Shown here piece after piece: positions 50,973-61,881 of a stretch of 64,000 bases of DNA. The position numbers and the translations under genes are program-made. The stretch covers positions 495,462-559,461 of the forward strand of contig LSRX01000071.1 in assembly GCA_001939145.1 (NCBI GenBank), in the 5' to 3' direction. Position 1 is the first letter of the stretch. Every line of letters begins with the position of its first letter. Below the pieces are notes generated by a model, which worked only from the letters and a program-made list of their open reading frames with translations, had not been told where the DNA came from and did no database searches. This DNA comes from Symbiodinium microadriaticum (taxonomy: Eukaryota > Sar > Dinophyceae > Suessiales > Symbiodiniaceae).

Positions 50973-51077
50973 CTATTGGGCCTTAATAATTACCTGTACT
51001 ATTTTTTTGGGGGGATTCCTTATTACAATTATGGTATAGTATACCCCAAAACCCTATTCTAATTGTTAAGGCCCCTA
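50973..51077 (+). mobile_element. Family N foldback element
   Basis: GGGCCTTAATAATTACC to TAATTGTTAAGGCCCCTA. Confidence 0.7.
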
Positions 51078-51277
51078 TACCAAACCCTTACAGAAGCCCA
51101 TATATAGAACCCTTCAACTAAGGAACCCTTATATAGACCCTTTCTAAAGGAGCCTTGATATATCCCCCAAACCCCAGTCTAATCAAAACCCTATTCCAAT
51201 TTTTCAGGCCCCTACATCACAGTTCAGGGACTATAGGGAGCTCGTCTCCTCCGCCTGAGAGCCTGAAGCATAAGCCC

Positions 51278-51460
51278 TACTTGGAGGCCCAGGGGACCTC
51301 GTAAGTCGGTTATAAGTAGGGCTACAATTGGGGTAGCTCCATTTAGGGTAATTCTAAATCTACTTCTAACCTAAGCCCTAAACCCCAAAACCCTCAACCC
51401 TGAAAGCGTATTGATAACCCTACTTATAGCCTACTTGCTAAGTCACCCGGGCCTCTAAGG
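51278..51460 (-). mobile_element. Family E element with internal C-rich repeat
   Basis: TACTTGGAGGCCCAGGGGAC to ACCCGGGCCTCTAAGG; CCCTAAA-type units (about 51374-51402) lie in its interior. Confidence 0.75.
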
Positions 51461-51528
51461 AACCCCCCCCCCAGAATCATGCAACGCATTATAGCAAGCT
51501 CGGGGAGGCCTCAGAAGCCTAATCCCCG

Positions 51529-51713
51529 CCCTTAAAACCACCAAAGCCCTAAAAGCCCTGAACCCTAAAGCCTCAGCTCCCCCTTAAAACCACCAAAGCC
51601 CTAAACCCTCAACCCTCAACTCCTCCTCTTAAAACCACCAAAGCCCTATAAACTCTAAACCCTAAACCCTAACCCCCCCGCCCCCCCCTTAAAGACACCA
51701 AAGCCTTAAACCC
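51529..51713 (-). repeat. Four-copy tandem repeat of about 45-55 bp
   Basis: Units start CCTTAAAACCACCAAAGCCC and continue with CCCTAAA variants. Confidence 0.85.
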
Positions 51714-52059
51714 TAAATAAACCCTAAAACCTAAAGCCCTAAACCCTAAAACCTAAAGCCCTAAACCCTAAACATTCTGAACCCTAAAGGGCTCTCGAGT
51801 CCCAGAGCCCTCGACTAGACCTTTCTGAATTCTTCGAAAGCTCCACCGTCGAAAGCTTCATCCTGATGAATCCTGAAGCCCGATAGGGTTGAGGGTAGCT
51901 ACCACAATGTGCTGCAACACCGTTTAGAATCCCAACGCACAGGAATGCACACACACAGTGGTAGTATGGCTCCCCGGAACCCCCAACCCCAAGCCCTAAA
52001 CCCTAAACCCTCAATCCCTCCAGCCCCCCAGCTTCCTCCTACTCTAAACCGAAACCCGG

Positions 52060-52300
52060 TGTCGGGGTCTCCTTAAGTGAATCGTCGGAAACAGGGCATC
52101 CTTATGATCGATCAGATACTGGGGGGGGGGACCCGGTCTTCCAAAGCCTTCAGTTTCCTTAGCAGCTTGAGCTATCCTTCGCGAGCATCTGCGTAGTTTC
52201 CGTAGCAACTTAAGCATAAGAGATGAAGGATCACGCGCGAGCTGCCAAGAATGTATCTTAGCAGAACGCACAATAAGCCAAGGCTTGTGTGTCTGGGATG
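52060..52300 (-). CDS. Exon-like ORF, minus strand
   Basis: It reads SAKIHSWQLARDPSSLML, KLLRKLRRCSRRIAQAAK and PPPQYLIDHKDALFPTIH. The basic helical middle could be coding or a targeting segment. A poly-G/C tract interrupts (PGPPPQ). Flanks do not follow the usual polarity on the right. Unknown product. Confidence 0.3.
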
Positions 52301-52779
52301 CTATACAGAGCCTGGTAGGAACCCTGAACCCTATATTCAACCACCTTCAACCGAAAGCCCCAAGTAAGTATAAACCCCTGCACCCGAAACCCTCAACCCT
52401 GAACCCTTATAGACCCTCTTAAAGGAAGCCTTGAGGGACTGCACCTGTAGCTTCCAGGCTTGCGAACTGGGAGCGTGAGACCAAAGCTGTCCAAGGCGCC
52501 CTGGCAGTTTGGGCTCCTATGACTCTCCCTTTATATTTGAACAGAGAGATAGATCGAATGCATATACATTGATTTTAATTATACGTATAGATATGTAAAT
52601 ATTTGCGGGTTTAGGGCTTATGTGGTATAAGGACCTAAGTGTTGGGATAGGAGAGACATATCTGCATGCAGAGTACGTAAAAGTGTTGGTATGTGGTGTT
52701 TGTATATGTGTTACTGTAAACGGTTCATGCCCATGTGCAATTCCATAGACATTCATATACATAAGAAACAGTCATAAGT

Positions 52780-52876
52780 ATATCACATACAGTCCATAAG
52801 CATATAAACATATGCATGCACACAAGTACGTGCACATATGTATGTAAATAAATAAAAATATATATATATATATACA

Positions 52877-52972
<96 letters not shown>

Positions 52973-53040
52973 CATATATGTACACACACACGCACACATG
53001 CATGTTTGTGGGCATCCAACCATACATATATATATGGTAA
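52780..53040. repeat. AT, TATC and CA microsatellite cluster
   Basis: TATC array (52880-52938) flanked by TA runs, then CACACA and GCATATATG variants. Confidence 0.95.
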
Positions 53041-53109
53041 CCCCCTGTACATACATAAACTACTTAGAGAGAAGTTTTCGGGTGTGACTTTCGATTCATT
53101 CGGCACTAC

Positions 53110-53352
53110 ATGAAAGTGGGGTGTGGCTGCGAGTTAGCGAAGTTTTACATATTGCGATCTCTTTGGGCTTACTTACAACTCATGGCCCATGGCTTATGCC
53201 GTTTCGTGATTGTTGCAGCAGGCTTGATGTGCATGCACGCCGATCGCAGTGGCTCTGAACCCCATGTCTCATTGCCAGTAAATACACGCAACTGTGGTTC
53301 TGTGAATTTCGCAATTTTCGACTTCACCATCATGCCAGCCAAGCTGCTTTGA
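53110..53352 (+). CDS. Weak ORF, 80 codons
   Basis: It reads MKVGCGCELAKFYILRSL, LCRFVIVAAGLMCMHADR and RNCGSVNFAIFDFTIMP. The opposite strand is also open, so coding strand is unclear. The region 53.05-53.64 kb is unique, without telomere-like repeat, which is unusual here. Confidence 0.25.
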   Translation: MKVGCGCELAKFYILRSLWAYLQLMAHGLCRFVIVAAGLMCMHADRSGSEPHVSLPVNTRNCGSVNFAIFDFTIMPAKLL

Positions 53353-53893
53353 TTCACTGACAGATCGCGCGGCTCTAATGGTCCGTGCTTTGAAGCTGTC
53401 ATGTAAAACGCTGGCCACAGTGTCAATTCGCGAGTCTTCTGTTGGAGTGACCGTCAAACGCTTAGAGGACAACTTGCTCGTTGATCATGACCTACCATTG
53501 TGCATGCTGCAGCTCGTGCAGGTACAGCGGGGGCAATAGCTTGGATGATACTGACAAAATGGATGCCCAGTGATGTGCAGCTTGTATTGTTGCAGCCTGA
53601 AACCTCGGAATGGCGTCAGCCTCTTGACGCCTAAGAACTAGTGTTTAGGGTTTAGGGTTAGATCCAGGTCGACAGCCGCCTTTTGCGCCTTTCATGATCT
53701 TCATCAAGCCACTGACCCAGCACGGAGCATTTGGGTGGGGGCTATAGCGTTTGGAATGCAGAGGTTTCAGGCTTTTGGGAGACCACGTTAAACCATGAAG
53801 TAGTGTCGGGAAGTACTTTGTGTTGTGGGGTCTCCCTGTCAAGATCGAGGAAGTGAGAAGACTCATGCTGAGTGTTGCTGGTTAAGTCAATAA

Positions 53894-54184
53894 ATGCCTT
53901 ACAGCATTTTGATTGAGAATTGCTGTCGAGCATACAAATCCCGAAAGCTTCTACTCTACAGAAACCTCTACAGTGAGGCTGCCGTTTTCCTTGGGGCCAT
54001 AGTCGCAGAGTTTGTTGGGTATGCTTCTTCTCGGGCATGGGGGAAGTCGCAGACAAATCTCCTAGGCCCACAGAAGACTAGGGCTACGAAAGACTCACCC
54101 CAAAACATATCAGTCCTGCATGCCAAACTCAAAGCCTCCAACCGCACCTGCGGAGCCAACACATCAATCCCAGTATATACTTAG
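53894..54184 (+). CDS. Weak ORF, 96 codons
   Basis: It reads MPYSILIENCCRAYKSRK, SEAAVFLGAIVAEFVGYA and NISVLHAKLKASNRTCGA. A hydrophobic stretch (AAVFLGAIVAEFVGYA) could be a short membrane segment. An opposing frame at 53742-54071 is equally open. Unknown. Confidence 0.25.
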   Translation: MPYSILIENCCRAYKSRKLLLYRNLYSEAAVFLGAIVAEFVGYASSRAWGKSQTNLLGPQKTRATKDSPQNISVLHAKLKASNRTCGANTSIPVYT

Positions 54185-54508
54185 GTCGTAAAAGGGGGAT
54201 CCTATATAGTATACTATATAGATATATGGAGCCTTAGGGTAATAAACCACATTGAGGCCAGTCAATGTACCCAGAGTCTTGTAATCCCCGCCACATCCAT
54301 CAAGACTTTCAAACGAAGCCGTAAGTTGGGCTTCCAAAACATGCAAGACTAGTATAAGCTCTACACCCCAAACATCCCGAAACCCTAAAAACCTAAAACC
54401 CAAGCCGTATAAATTATATGCGCCGGAAACGCGTTTACAGGAGCAAATCGGCGAGTGTGCAGCCGAGGAACCTCTTATCTTTGTCATTGCTTCTGCTGAT
54501 ATCTGCAC
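54164..54508 (-). CDS. Possible two exons on minus strand
   Basis: The frame has two protein-like parts, MQISAEAMTKIRGSSAAH with PICSCKRVSGAYN (54508-54415) and LVLHVLEAQLTASFESLD with GDYKTLGTLTGLNVVY (54355-54235). They are separated by translated telomere-like repeat (GLGFRFLGF). This suggests two exons around a very small intron. Unknown product. Confidence 0.3.
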   Translation of the reverse strand: MQISAEAMTKIRGSSAAHSPICSCKRVSGAYNLYGLGFRFLGFRDVWGVELILVLHVLEAQLTASFESLDGCGGDYKTLGTLTGLNVVYYPKAPYIYIVYYIGSPFYDLSIYWD

Positions 54509-54654
54509 TCTGGGGCGGAAGACATGCGGTGAAACAGGCAGGGGAGGGCCATTAAACCTTATAGCACTTTTATATTAAGTTTTGCTGTCATAACATGAAA
54601 GGGTGTAGGAGCCGATAACACCCTGATATCAGGGGCCCAGACCCCCCAGCATCC

Positions 54655-54735
54655 CTTGGTTGAAGGAATATACCTTAATTACTATGATTAGATCAGGGAT
54701 CCTACTATCATTTAAGGTATATCTGAATTCCCTTA
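54655..54735 (+). mobile_element. Family J variant
   Basis: TTGAAGGAATATACCTTAAT to TTTAAGGTATATCTGAATTCC. Confidence 0.45.
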
Positions 54736-54747
54736 TAGAACCCTTTC

Positions 54748-54885
54748 TAGATCCCTTTAAGGAACCTTTTATAAGGAGCTCTAATATGCTCCTTATAGTA
54801 ACCCTAAACCCTAAACCCCAAAGCTTATAGATCCCTTTAAGGATCCCTTTATAAGGAGCCCTTATATATGTTCCTTATAGTTAAG
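54748..54885 (+). repeat. Two-copy tandem repeat
   Basis: TAGATCCCTTTAAGGA and TTATAAGGAGC then CTCCTTATAGT or TTCCTTATAGT, separated by CCCTAAA units. Confidence 0.65.
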
Positions 54886-54964
54886 GGAACTTTGGAGGGT
54901 CTGGGGACTTTCTGCGGGCTTTGACCGGCTCCAGAACCTCAGCAGCCCCGAGTTTTTTTAGAGA

Positions 54965-55160
54965 ATGGTTTAGGGCTTTCGGGGTTTAGGGTGTAGGGGT
55001 TTAGGGGTTTAAGGTTTATAGGGGTTTAGGGGTTTTAGGGTTTATAGGGGTTTAGGGTTTTAGGGCTTTTAGGGGTTTAGGGTGTAGGGGTTTAGGGGTT
55101 TTAGGGTTTAGGGGTTTAGGCTTTGGGGTTTTAGAGTTTTAGGGTTTTAGGCGGAAGAGC
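54965..55160 (+). repeat. G-rich telomere-like block
   Basis: TTTTAGGG and TTTATAGGGG units. Confidence 0.85.
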
Positions 55161-55719
55161 AACATGTCTGATACTTCTGCACAGTCCGGATTGCAGACCA
55201 ATACGAAGCCAGCAAGTGCAGTGAGGCTGTAAGCAGAGGCTGGAAGAAGATAGAAAGAGATAGACAAATTGGTGTCATTTCCCTCTTTACTGGAAGCCTA
55301 GGCCCCCTATCTTTCAGGCCATGTCCCAATCCGAACCCCCGATGCCCCCCTCAGTTCTCTAGCTCTACGCTTTTGCTCCATGCGCGCGAGCCCTGAAGTC
55401 ATAAGCCTGTAAAACCCACAATCCCAGCAGCAACCCTACAACCAAACCCCAAACCCGAACCTCTTAACTCTACAGTTTCGGGTTTGGGGCTTATAACTTT
55501 ATCACCTTAAAACCCAAGCCCCTAAACCCCTAAACCCTAAATATAGGGTTTAAGGCTCCAGAATTTCCGAACTTGTGAAGCCCTTAACCCGAGCCCCTTA
55601 AAAACGAAACGAGGCGATCTCACCGCGACGGGTGCTTCTCTTTTGGCCCTTCGCCTTCTGCTTCGCTGCGTCACAGGTGACGGGCCTGAGATCTGAGAGT
55701 TCCTCAGCCCGGGGATCCC

Positions 55720-55870
55720 AAAACCCTACTGTTTTGGGGGTTATTACCTTGAAACCTGCTGTTTTAGGGGTTATGGGTTATGGGTTTAGGGTTAATTAAG
55801 GGTTTAGGGGCTTATACCTTCAAATTAAGGGGTCATAACCTACTAATTACTTTGTAGAGTTTGGGGATAC
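55720..55870 (+). mobile_element. Family L element with internal G-rich repeat
   Basis: GGATCCCAAAACCCTACTG and AAGGGGTCATAACCTACT flank TTATGGGTTTAGGGTT units. Confidence 0.5.
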
Positions 55871-56199
55871 AGGAGAGACTTAGGAGACTTTCCTAGAGTT
55901 CAGCAAGGGTTTTTGCCAGGGTTTACAAAGGGGTTTTTGCTGGGGTGTACGAAGGTTTTGTGGTTTTGTGGACTTCGGAATGAGGGCTAATTAAAGGGTT
56001 TGCCTGGAAAGCCAGTAGTCTGTATTTAGGTACTTGGCTTTTCAGGTATGGTTTTAAGGTCAAGGGCTTTATGCATGCTGCAGGACTTGGGTAAACCTTG
56101 ATACGGTGTTTTTCCAACACCACTCCCAAGAACCTGCAAGGGCTGAGCAGTGGTTCAGACCTGCAGAATTGAAGCCTCAGTAAGAATTCGAACAGGCCT

Positions 56200-56655
56200 T
56201 AAGCAAAATCAAAACTCCATTGCAAAACCCTACACATGTCGACCCGCAAACCCCCAAGTCCTAAACCCCTCAAACCCAATTTGAAAAAGTGAGACCTACA
56301 CCCCAAAAACCTAAACGCCACAACACTCCCACATCCCTGATTACTAAACTAAACCCCAAGACATCTCTTAAAACTCTGGAAGATACCTTTAAGGAGCCCA
56401 AACCACATACCCCTAAAACCCGAAACCCTAAACTCCCACAGATCCTTATAAGGAGCCCTTCAAGGAACCTCCTAAACCCTAAACCCTGAACTCTAAACCC
56501 CCTAAACTCTAAACCCGGTTTGCGGAGCCTTCTAAGGAGCCCTAAAGCCTAAACCCAAAACCTTGAACCTCCTATCTTGTAAAGAGCCTAAACCCTAAAT
56601 CCTAAGCCTTTAAGGAGCCCTCTAAGGAACCCTAAACCCCCTAAACCCTAAACCC
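56200..56655 (-). repeat. Degenerate C-rich repeat
   Basis: CCCTAAA units mixed with AAGGAGCCCT units; the frame 56289-56489 is a translation of this repeat. Confidence 0.65.
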
Positions 56656-56668
56656 GGAACTCTGCCAG

Positions 56669-56747
56669 CAAGTGTCCGAAGGTCTGCGCCCTCCTGGCGC
56701 TGAAATCCTTCGACGCAGGGAGCTTGAAGGTCGTCCGAAGACCCTAT
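56669..56747 (+). CDS. Exon-like island, unknown
   Basis: After the acceptor TCTGCCAG the frame reads QVSEGLRPPGAEILRRRE and LEGRPKT. Well-formed codons, C-rich repeat to the left, G-rich to the right. The 3' end may be at GAAG|GTCGTC. Confidence 0.4.
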
Positions 56748-56789
56748 TCTATAAGGCTTGAAGGCTTGAAGGTCGTTGCAGCCCAAACT

Positions 56790-57125
56790 TAGTTTAGGGT
56801 CTAATTAGGGTTTTAGGGTTTAGGGTTTAGGGTTTAGGTCGTCCGTTGCAGCCCAAACCCCCCCAGGTACCTACTATATAGGATACTAGAGCCCCTTGGG
56901 CCCTATATAGTAGGTGGGTTAGGGTGCAGCCCAAACTTAGTTTAGGGTCTAGGGTCTAATTAGGGTTTTAGGGTTTAGGATTTAGGGTTTAGGGTCTAGG
57001 GTTCAGGGTTCAGGGATCAGTTTTACGGTTTAGGAGTTTAGGGTCTAGGGTCTAGGGTCTGGGGTTCAGGGTTCAGGGTTCAGGGATCAGGGATCAGGGT
57101 TTTACGGTTTAGGGGTTTAGGGGGT
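56790..57125 (+). repeat. G-rich block with GGTCTAGGGT and GGTTCAGGGT variants
   Basis: Two copies of AACTTAGTTTAGGGTCTA and long GGGTTCAGGG and GATCAGGG runs. Confidence 0.8.
56869..56922. mobile_element. Short foldback inside a repeated cassette
   Basis: TACCTACTATATAGG pairs with CCTATATAGTAGGTG, with an 18-base loop region. It lies between copies of GCAGCCCAAAC. Confidence 0.6.
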
Positions 57126-57164
57126 TGTTCTTATACGGGTCTCTGCGACGTAGGTTTAGGGTTT

Positions 57165-57330
57165 AGGGTATGTGCCGTCAGCCCAAGGAAGCACAGGGTT
57201 GTTGTATTTCTGGAACTCAGATACAACGACATACAAACCGTGCTGGCACCCCGAGAAGCCCCCATGAATGCCTTGTAAGGATCCTTTTGTTGCTCCGTTG
57301 CAGGTTTTGTTAAGGGGTTTCGGGTCGGGT
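57165..57330 (-). CDS. Exon-like, minus strand
   Basis: One minus frame reads NKTCNGATKGSLQGIHGG, FSGCQHGLYVVVSEFQKY and NNPVLPWADGTYP. A second minus frame (57131-57613) is longer but looks less protein-like here. Unknown product. Confidence 0.3.
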
Positions 57331-57691
57331 ATTGAATTTGTGCGTCTCCTTGTGGTAGGAAGATGATGATTGGGGGTTGTCGGCATCCTAATTCGCTGTC
57401 CCTAGTTGTAGCCCTCGTCATGACCTGCTTACTAAGTGGTCTGGGCCCTCTAGGCTCTCGCTCATGCCCGGAAGACAGCAGAACTTGAAATATTAAGCAA
57501 CTTAACTCTGACCGCTGTTTCATACAAATACTTTTGGCAAGGAACCCTCTGATTTTCATCAAAGCTTCATATAGCCCAGGGATCCACCGACGACCATCAT
57601 TACTGTAGCACAAAGTAACCGGTTGTCCTTAGGCCCGCCGGCAGACCAAATCTTCCTTTCGCGACATGCCCGAGGCCCTAAACCCTAAACC

Positions 57692-57790
57692 CTGGAGGTC
57701 TTCGCACAGGTCCAGCTACCACTGACCGCGCTGCTTTCGCATCTCATCTTCGGGCGACGTCCCTCCTCCGGCACTCCATGGTCCTTTAGG
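57692..57790 (+). CDS. Exon with repeat-derived donor
   Basis: It reads EVFAQVQLPLTALLSHLI and FGRRPSSGTPWSFR, ending AGG|GTTTAGAG. An acceptor GCACAG lies inside at 57704-57709. C-rich units are on the left and G-rich on the right. Unknown product. Confidence 0.4.
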
Positions 57791-58435
57791 GTTTAGAGTT
57801 TGATTAGCCTGAGCCACATAAGTCTTCATGCCGCTCCTTCAACCTAAACGTCGTATCCTTAGCAGGACCACAATGACAAGAGGCCTTGTTGTCCCTCACG
57901 GCTATTGCACATTCTGGCTAGCTACAGTACCAATACAGCAACCTAAACTCTAAACCCATAATGCTTAAAGAAGCGAACCCCCAAAACTAACATAGGGTTT
58001 AGGGTTCAGAAGAGAGCCCAGAAGATGCAAGAAGATGCATGCAAGGGTAGGCCGGCTTCAATTGAGGCGTTCGATCATGGTCTAAACGAGGCAACATGAG
58101 CAAACCCTACACCCTCAATGCCTAAACCCTGATGGCCTAAGACTCCCCTAAACCCTAAACCCTAAACCCCTAAAGCCCTAAACCCTTAGAAACCCTAAAC
58201 CCTAAAACCCTAAACCCTAAACTCGAACGCTATATCACCCTAAACCTTACACCCCCAAACCCTGTGCAAATTCCAAGGCCGATAGCAGCCAGCGTAACCG
58301 CCCAAAGCCAAAAAGGATTAGCAGCAATGGTCCTTAGAGCTCGTTGTTTTCATTATTGGGGTGGTATAGTATGCTGAAAGACCTAGTCTAATGACTGAGG
58401 CCCACCCCCTTCCCCCTTGCATTGCCCTGCATATC
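57791..58435. other. No confident gene
   Basis: Unique sequence (57.8-58.1 kb) and a C-rich block (58.11-58.26 kb). Confidence 0.35.
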
Positions 58436-58436
58436 T

Positions 58437-58570
58437 ATATGATATATATATATATATATAGATATATATATATATATACATGTGTGTGTGTCTATATATG
58501 TATAGATAGATATATATACATAGACGATATAGATCGACTAGATAGCTGTACGCACACACACACACATCTA
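58437..58570. repeat. AT, GATA and CA microsatellite
   Basis: TATATA runs with GTGTGTGT and a CACACACA run at the end. Confidence 0.9.
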
Positions 58571-59334
58571 AGCCTTTGAGAACCTGTGAGGCTACAGTCA
58601 CACACAGTGGCAAGCCGCCTCTTGCCCGCCTTGCTGACTTCGGAAGGGACTTCCGAGGTTTCGGCACTAGGGCTTAGGATTTGGGGTTTAGGGATTAGGG
58701 CTTGGCAGCATAGCATTTATGCTAGAGTTTGGTATTTCGGAATTATGGTTGAGGTTGGTTTAAGGGGTTAGGGTATAGGGTGAATTGGGGTTCAGGGTCG
58801 GGGGTTTCGAACGTGCGGACGTGCTCTTCCAAACTGGCAAGCAAGCAAGGTTTCCTGAAAAGTGTAGGATTCAGTGCTGCGTTGGCTTAGTGTTTTAGGT
58901 GCAGGGTTGGCGTCTAAACAGGTAGACAATCTCACACTTGAAGCCCTAAACCCTTATCTTCTAAACCCAGTGACTAAGGAAGGTATTCATCTCCCGACAC
59001 TCTCGCCCGTTTGAGCCACAATCAGTATTGGGGATATTGAACTAGGGTCTCCAGCTGAGGAAAGACATGGGTTCTGTCTACATTACATGAGACGCATTGA
59101 TTCGGGCTCTTAGCAAGCAGCCATGACCTGTTGAGATTCTTGGTCAAAAACCCGGAACTACAGAGTCTAACTAGGGTTTAGAGACAGGGTTTACGAAAAG
59201 GGCCCAATTTTTGGTTATTAGGCTGCCGTACTCTTTGATGGACCGATTCGTGGACACGAATTCGGATACCAACCATCCAGAGAAGCCCGTAAACCCCATT
59301 GGCTCATTTCCAAAGCTCTCCATATCATCAACAT

Positions 59335-59495
59335 ATGTATATATATATATATATACATACATATATATATATATACACATATATATATATACACACATAT
59401 ATACATACATATCATGTACAGAGGTCATACATATATATATATATATATATTTAAGTATATATATATATATATATAAGTATATATATATATATACA
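59335..59495. repeat. TATA and CATA microsatellite
   Basis: Several AT arrays with CATACATA interruptions; all open frames over it are artefacts. Confidence 0.95.
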
Positions 59496-59888
59496 GCTTC
59501 TCAGTCAAGTCAACATCAAACCCTAAACCTATTTTCGCCAATCCTTCGAACACCCCTGAACCCACCCACGTGAAATAGCGTTTTTTTTTCGTTTATCGCC
59601 TCTAACCCCATCATAGCGCCCAAAATATGCACTCACCAGTATACCTTACATTCCCTCACCACCCGACGGTTCTTCGGCTCTTGAACCCTAAGCCCTAAAC
59701 CTGAATGAAGCCGTAAGCTCTGAGCCCTATAAACCCTAAACCCTAATTAAACCCTCTGAGCCCTATACCCTACCGTAATTAGACCCTAACCCCTAAACTC
59801 CTAAACCCCGAAAGTGCAACGGCGAGGAAGAACCCAGGGCGCTACCTAGCAGGGATCGGACTCTTTGGCAGGAGGCTCTCCCGAGCCT

Positions 59889-59978
59889 TACTTGGAGGCC
59901 CAGGGGACTTAGTAAGTTGGTTATAAGTAGGGTTATANNNNNNNNNNNNNNNNNTCTCCTTTTTAGGGCCTCCAAGTG
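59889..59978 (-). mobile_element. Family E element with small gap
   Basis: TACTTGGAGGCCCAGGGGAC to GGGCCTCCAAGTGG; 17 Ns (59938-59954) hide its centre. Confidence 0.75.
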
Positions 59979-60021
59979 GAGTGGAAGCCTGAAAGTTGGA
60001 ACATCATTATCCTCATGCCCT

Positions 60022-60129
60022 TACCCTAAGGGTCCAAAGGACCCCATAGCAAGGTACTTTTTTGCGGATAGTCGATATCTAGGTTACTATTTGGGAGGGT
60101 GATTATTAGGTACTTGGACCCTTAGGGTC
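60022..60129 (+). mobile_element. Family D foldback element
   Basis: TACCCTAAGGGTCCAAAGG to GTACTTGGACCCTTAGGGT. Confidence 0.85.
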
Positions 60130-60273
60130 AAGGTAAAGTTTTGAAACCCTCAAGGCCCTAAGCGTACCCTAAACTCTAAACCCTAAACCTTAAAGGCCCT
60201 AAACCCTAAAGGCCCCAAACCCTAAAGGCCCTAAATCCTAAAGGCCCTAAACGTACCCTAAGCTATGAGCCCT

Positions 60274-60366
60274 ACTTCATTTGAGGTCGCCTTCCTGGGC
60301 TTGTGCTCTACTGCCTTCATGGAAGTCCGCATTCTCTTCGAGACCGGTGCCTGCGGCTTCCTTTAA
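60274..60366 (+). CDS. Exon-like, ends in stop
   Basis: It reads TSFEVAFLGLCSTAFME and VRILFETGACGFL, then TAA. C-rich units are on the left and G-rich on the right. Hydrophobic and short; possibly a last exon. Unknown product. Confidence 0.4.
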   Translation, partial: TSFEVAFLGLCSTAFMEVRILFETGACGFL

Positions 60367-60843
60367 GGGCTTTAGGAGTTTAGAGACTAGGGTTTAGGGA
60401 TAAGGGATGAGAGTGTCGGGTTCATGTGGAGAATTTCGGGGTTTGGATTTAGGGTGCAGGGCATTTTTGGTTTTGTGGCGTGCAGGGTCAAGGGTTTAGA
60501 GCTTTTGGATGGCTTTAGGGTTTTCAGGGTTTAGAGGTTTTAGGGCTCTAGGGTTGTGGGTGGCTCCGGGATACTCTGGTTTTTTTCCGGAAATAAAGAC
60601 TCTAGAAGCTTGAAATACTACTATTCCTTAGCCTTCCGGAGTATGCTCGCGAGCATACTATGCCTCAAATTCCTAACCCTAAACCCCCAAACTCTAAATC
60701 CTAAGCCCTAATACCTCCTTCAATTATCGAGGCTCGGTTCTGGCGTACACATCTGCTTTGGGGGTCTAAGGCTGCGAATAACTTCTGGGTCATTTTGTGT
60801 TTGTGCCGTTGTAAGGCGTGACAAGCTGCACACAACGCCATTA

Positions 60844-60953
60844 CTCAGAGGGCACATATGCTACCATTGTGGCATGAGGTCCCAACCGACCACCCCTACA
60901 ATGGTTTTGGGGGATTTAATTCCTTAGAAGTAGCATATATGTACCCTCTTGGT
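60844..60953 (+). mobile_element. Family G foldback element
   Basis: CAGAGGGCACATATGCTACC to AGTAGCATATATGTACCCTC. Confidence 0.75.
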
Positions 60954-61080
60954 TAAATAAACCCTAACAAGCACCCCTGGAAGGAAGACCTTGTAACACA
61001 CACGTCAAACTGTCAAACGCCTGAGCTTTGCCCCAAGCCTTCCAAGCTTAAATAAGTTTCATTCAGGGATGCCGCGTGCC

Positions 61081-61266
61081 TCAAGACCTCCGTTTAATAC
61101 AAGGTCTCCTGTAAGGGCTTGATAGCCAGGCCTTCTTGAGGGTTTTCGAGTCGAGGGGTTTTGCGTTAAGGGTCACCCGAACCTGACGCCAAAATAACCA
61201 TAGAGCCCTCCCAAGCCTAGCGAAGCACCAACATGACTTCAGGTAGCGTTCGGAGGTCATCCTCAT
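61081..61266 (-). CDS. Weak ORF, 61 codons
   Basis: It reads MRMTSERYLKSCWCFARL, GRALWLFWRQVRVTLNAK and WLSSPYRRPCIKRRS. Basic, with aromatic residues; no family recognised. Confidence 0.25.
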   Translation of the reverse strand: MRMTSERYLKSCWCFARLGRALWLFWRQVRVTLNAKPLDSKTLKKAWLSSPYRRPCIKRRS

Positions 61267-61465
61267 AGATTTCCGGCACGGGATGGTCTAAGTGCCGCAA
61301 AACAACATACACTCTCCCCAAAACTATCGGGTGGACCCCGAGTTTGAAGCTATAGTCTAGGTTACATTATTATAGTCTTCCAGCCTAAGGTGCGCCATCT
61401 CCATTGGAGCTTCTGTGCCTTGGACGCGCATAACGGTACCTAAGACTCTTTGACCTGAGCTTGTG

Positions 61466-61567
61466 TAGGGGCTTTAGTAATTACCTATATTCTTCTGGGG
61501 GTTCCTTATTATACATAAGTATAGTATAATGGACCCCAAAACCCTCTTCTCTTTATTAAGGCCCCTA
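61466..61567 (+). mobile_element. Family N foldback element
   Basis: TAGGGGCTTTAGTAATTACC to TTTATTAAGGCCCCTA, TA-bounded. Confidence 0.8.
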
Positions 61568-61677
61568 TAGCAGTCCGTAACTCACAGTTCTTTCTTACCC
61601 TCAGGCGCCCTTTGTCAGGACCCTTATACTGAAGATCCTGGTATTTAGGGAGGGGGCACTACCCTGTTGGCCCTTCT

Positions 61678-61881
61678 TTGCTGCAGAAGGACTGTAGAAA
61701 GCACCACAATGTCCGACGTGTTTGGATTTCTGTGTGTCAAAGGTTATACGTGTTATACACCTACATGGGCGGCAGAATAGTCGGATGTCCAATTCCAGGT
61801 AGTTTCTTTCAATTGGTCAAGAGACGTAGTGTCGCGTTGAACAGCACTACATCTTCTGAGGACCTGCGAGACCGTCCATGA
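61678..61881 (+). CDS. Small ORF, unknown
   Basis: It reads VRRVWISVCQRLYVLYTY, GGRIVGCPIPGSFFQLVK and ALNSTTSSEDLRDRP, then TGA. The region 61.6-62.2 kb is unique sequence with little repeat. Possibly a terminal exon. Confidence 0.3.
   Translation: MLQKDCRKHHNVRRVWISVCQRLYVLYTYMGGRIVGCPIPGSFFQLVKRRSVALNSTTSSEDLRDRP

Noticed and set aside
58383-59573. Tyr/Ile-rich and Cys/Val-rich ORFs
   Set aside because: They lie over AT, GATA and CA microsatellites and have no independent coding signal.
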